A stretch of DNA of 8,376 nt, taken from positions 1 to 8,376 of the forward strand of contig JAIRVW010000384.1 of the NCBI GenBank assembly GCA_031253705.1, in the 5' to 3' direction. The DNA comes from Brucellaceae bacterium. Lineage in GTDB: Bacteria; Pseudomonadota; Alphaproteobacteria; Rhizobiales; Rhizobiaceae. The number at the start of each line of letters is the position of its first letter. The stretch's first letter is position 1. The position numbers and the translations under genes are program-made. The notes beneath the pieces are model-generated. The model ran no database searches, was not told the origin of the DNA, and saw nothing but the letters and a program-made list of their open reading frames with translations. This document shows, in pieces, positions 6,750 to 8,376 of this stretch.

Positions 6750-7857
6750 GGGAACTTGCAATCTGTTTCAGCACTTCAGCCATACGGGTGATCTGTGTCT
6801 CATCAACATTTAGCGTAATGGAAATGCGCAGCCGCGCCGTGCCGAACGGTACGGTCGGCGGGCGAATGGCGCGGATATCAAAGCCATGATTTTGCATAGC
6901 TTTGGCCATTACCACGGCGCGTTGATTATCGCCGATCAGATAGGGAATAATCTGCGAGCCACTTGGCTGCAAATATTGCCCAGCATGGCGAATAAGTGCG
7001 TGTAACTTCTCACGCCGCTGCGGTTCTGCCGCCAACGCCTTCAAACTACCACGCACAATCGCTGCCTGCAAAGGCGATGGCGCAGTCGAGAAAATAAAGC
7101 CTCTCGCCCGATTAATCAGCACATCAATCAAAGGTTTTGCCGCGCAGAGCAGTGCACCGGAAGCACCAAGTGCCTTGCCGCAAGTATGCAGGATCAGAAC
7201 ATTGTCCCGTCCTGCCAAATCCGCCGCCAAGCCCCGCCCGTCTGCGCCAAACACGCCGGTCGCATGTGCCTCGTCAATATAAAGAAAACAACCATGGCGA
7301 TCAGCCAAATCGCTCAGTTCTGTGAGTGGTGCAAAATCACCATCCATAGAATACAGGCTCTCAACCGCCAGCCAGATATTACCGCTTTTCTCTGTCGCAC
7401 GAAAATTGCGGATCGCCGTTTCAAAAGCCGTAATATCATTATGGGGAATACTTTGTGTCTTCGCTTTGCCTGCCTGCATCCCCGCATGAATACTGGCATG
7501 CACCAGCGCATCATAAAGTACCAGATCACCCGCTTGGGGGAGCGTTGCAAACACTGCCTGATTGGCATCAAAACCGCTGGTGAAATACATGACTTGCGGC
7601 GCCTTGAAAAAAGCAGCGGCTTCTACCTCCAGTGCTTCATGCTCCGGATGGTTGCCGCGCAGCAGACGCGAACCACCGGAGCCAACCGGCACACCACGCT
7701 CCAGTGCCTCACGGGCAATATTGCGCAAATAGTCCGAACCAGCCAAAGCCAGATAATCATTGGATGAGAAATCTGCGCCTTGCGGCACGTTGAGACTGCG
7801 CAGCCGGCCTTTGCTTTCAAGCCGTTGCAATATCGCGGTGTAAGGCTGCATCAGCAT
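6742..7857 (-). CDS. bioF: BioF, 8-amino-7-oxononanoate (KAPA) synthase
   Basis: This 371-residue alpha-oxoamine synthase (fold type I, PLP) joins pimeloyl-ACP or pimeloyl-CoA with L-alanine and releases CO2 to give KAPA. Signatures in order are [10 protein letters not shown] at 31-40, [10 protein letters not shown] at 59-68, a histidine that stacks on PLP at H120 in [18 protein letters not shown] at 193-201 with D195 and H198, the Schiff-base lysine K228 in [11 protein letters not shown], and [14 protein letters not shown] at 332-345. It is slightly shorter than the E. coli enzyme (about 384). The ATG at 7857 has AGAGGA 9 bases before it and overlaps the end of bioB by 7 bp. A second in-frame ATG at 7851, which overlaps the bioB stop as TGATG, is a possible alternative start but is worse placed relative to the ribosome site. 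Confidence 0.97.
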   Translation of the reverse strand: MLMQPYTAILQRLESKGRLRSLNVPQGADFSSNDYLALAGSDYLRNIAREALERGVPVGSGGSRLLRGNHPEHEALEVEAAAFFKAPQVMYFTSGFDANQAVFATLPQAGDLVLYDALVHASIHAGMQAGKAKTQSIPHNDITAFETAIRNFRATEKSGNIWLAVESLYSMDGDFAPLTELSDLADRHGCFLYIDEAHATGVFGADGRGLAADLAGRDNVLILHTCGKALGASGALLCAAKPLIDVLINRARGFIFSTAPSPLQAAIVRGSLKALAAEPQRREKLHALIRHAGQYLQPSGSQIIPYLIGDNQRAVVMAKAMQNHGFDIRAIRPPTVPFGTARLRISITLNVDETQITRMAEVLKQIASSHE

Positions 7858-8376
7858 GCGCAGCTTTCCTCTGCCACAGTCTCAGCCTGCATGCCCAAAC
7901 GCTTCAACAAATCCGCATCACGGTCATCACCGGCATTGGCGGCAGTCAACAGCACATCGCCGATGAAAATCGAATTGGCACCGGCGAAGAAACACATCGC
8001 CTGCATTTCATCGCTCATATTGCTACGCCCTGCGGTAAGCCGCACATGAGATGTCGGCATCATAATCCGCGCTAAGGCGATAATTCGGATGAAAGCGATG
8101 GAATCCACCGGCTTGGCATTGGCGAGTTTGGAGCCTTCAATCGGGATCAGCATATTGACCGGTACGCTTTGCGGCACTTCCTCAAGATTGGCCAGCGTCA
8201 CCAGCATATTGACCCGATCCTGCTCACTCTCCCCCATACCGAGAATACCACCGGAGCAAACATTGATACCGGCCATGCGCACATTATCCAAAGTGTCCAG
8301 CCGGTCTGCGAAAGTACGGGTGGTGATAATCTGCGGGTAAAATTCCTCAGACGTATCAATATTATGGTTGTAATAA
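7851..8376 (-). CDS. bioB: BioB, biotin synthase, C-terminal half (5' end outside window)
   Basis: The frame is open from the right edge (first full codon at 8375) and gives the last 174 residues of a radical SAM enzyme that is usually 320-350 long. BioB inserts sulfur into dethiobiotin, consuming an auxiliary [2Fe-2S] cluster. The visible part starts with YNHNID, matching the E. coli YNHNLD block (N153, D155). It then has C40 in GINVCSGGI, equivalent to E. coli C188, a cluster ligand. R112 in VRLTAGR lies exactly 72 residues after that cysteine and so matches the unusual arginine ligand R260. [14 protein letters not shown] follows at 131-144. The radical SAM CxxxCxxC motif and the bioB promoter lie outside the window. 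The C-terminus is short and ends ESCAC. The stop lies inside the start region of bioF. This is probably the first or an early gene of the operon. Confidence 0.96.
   Translation of the reverse strand, partial: YYNHNIDTSEEFYPQIITTRTFADRLDTLDNVRMAGINVCSGGILGMGESEQDRVNMLVTLANLEEVPQSVPVNMLIPIEGSKLANAKPVDSIAFIRIIALARIMMPTSHVRLTAGRSNMSDEMQAMCFFAGANSIFIGDVLLTAANAGDDRDADLLKRLGMQAETVAEESCAC

Overview
The window looks like alphaproteobacterial chromosome of moderate GC (mid-50s percent by eye). The main clue is the gene order bioB-bioF-bioD-bioA-bioZ. BioZ, a FabH-like ketoacyl-ACP synthase, is the pimeloyl-precursor enzyme of Rhizobiales/Brucella/Agrobacterium-type bacteria that lack bioC/bioH. The genus cannot be fixed from the sequence alone.

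Layout: the minus strand carries one long co-directional run that reads from the right edge to the left. It starts with the C-terminal half of biotin synthase bioB (cut by the window edge), then complete bioF, bioD, bioA and bioZ. Each of these overlaps its neighbour by a few bases (7, 8, 4 and 4 bp), so translation is probably coupled. After a 91-bp spacer come three more minus-strand genes: a class III (CaiB/BaiF) CoA-transferase and two different acyl-CoA dehydrogenase-family proteins. At the far left, the 3' end of a LysR-type regulator gene runs on the plus strand. It converges on the last dehydrogenase gene and overlaps it tail to tail by 16 bp.

How the genes may work together: BioZ is known in alphaproteobacteria to condense glutaryl-CoA with malonyl-ACP, which starts the pimeloyl-ACP chain. 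BioF, BioA, BioD and BioB then turn pimeloyl-ACP into biotin. In Agrobacterium a CaiB-family enzyme makes the glutaryl-CoA from glutarate and succinyl-CoA. The CoA-transferase directly downstream of bioZ here is therefore a good candidate for the BioZ substrate supplier. The two dehydrogenases look like the halves of one heteromeric enzyme: the large one keeps the catalytic glutamate and substrate loop, and the small one keeps the FAD-contact motifs missing from the large one. Their link to biotin is not established. A role in oxidising dicarboxylyl-CoAs, as in the PimC/PimD type, is an attractive but unproven idea. Every complete gene has an intact reading frame; no RNA genes, mobile elements or CRISPR arrays were seen.
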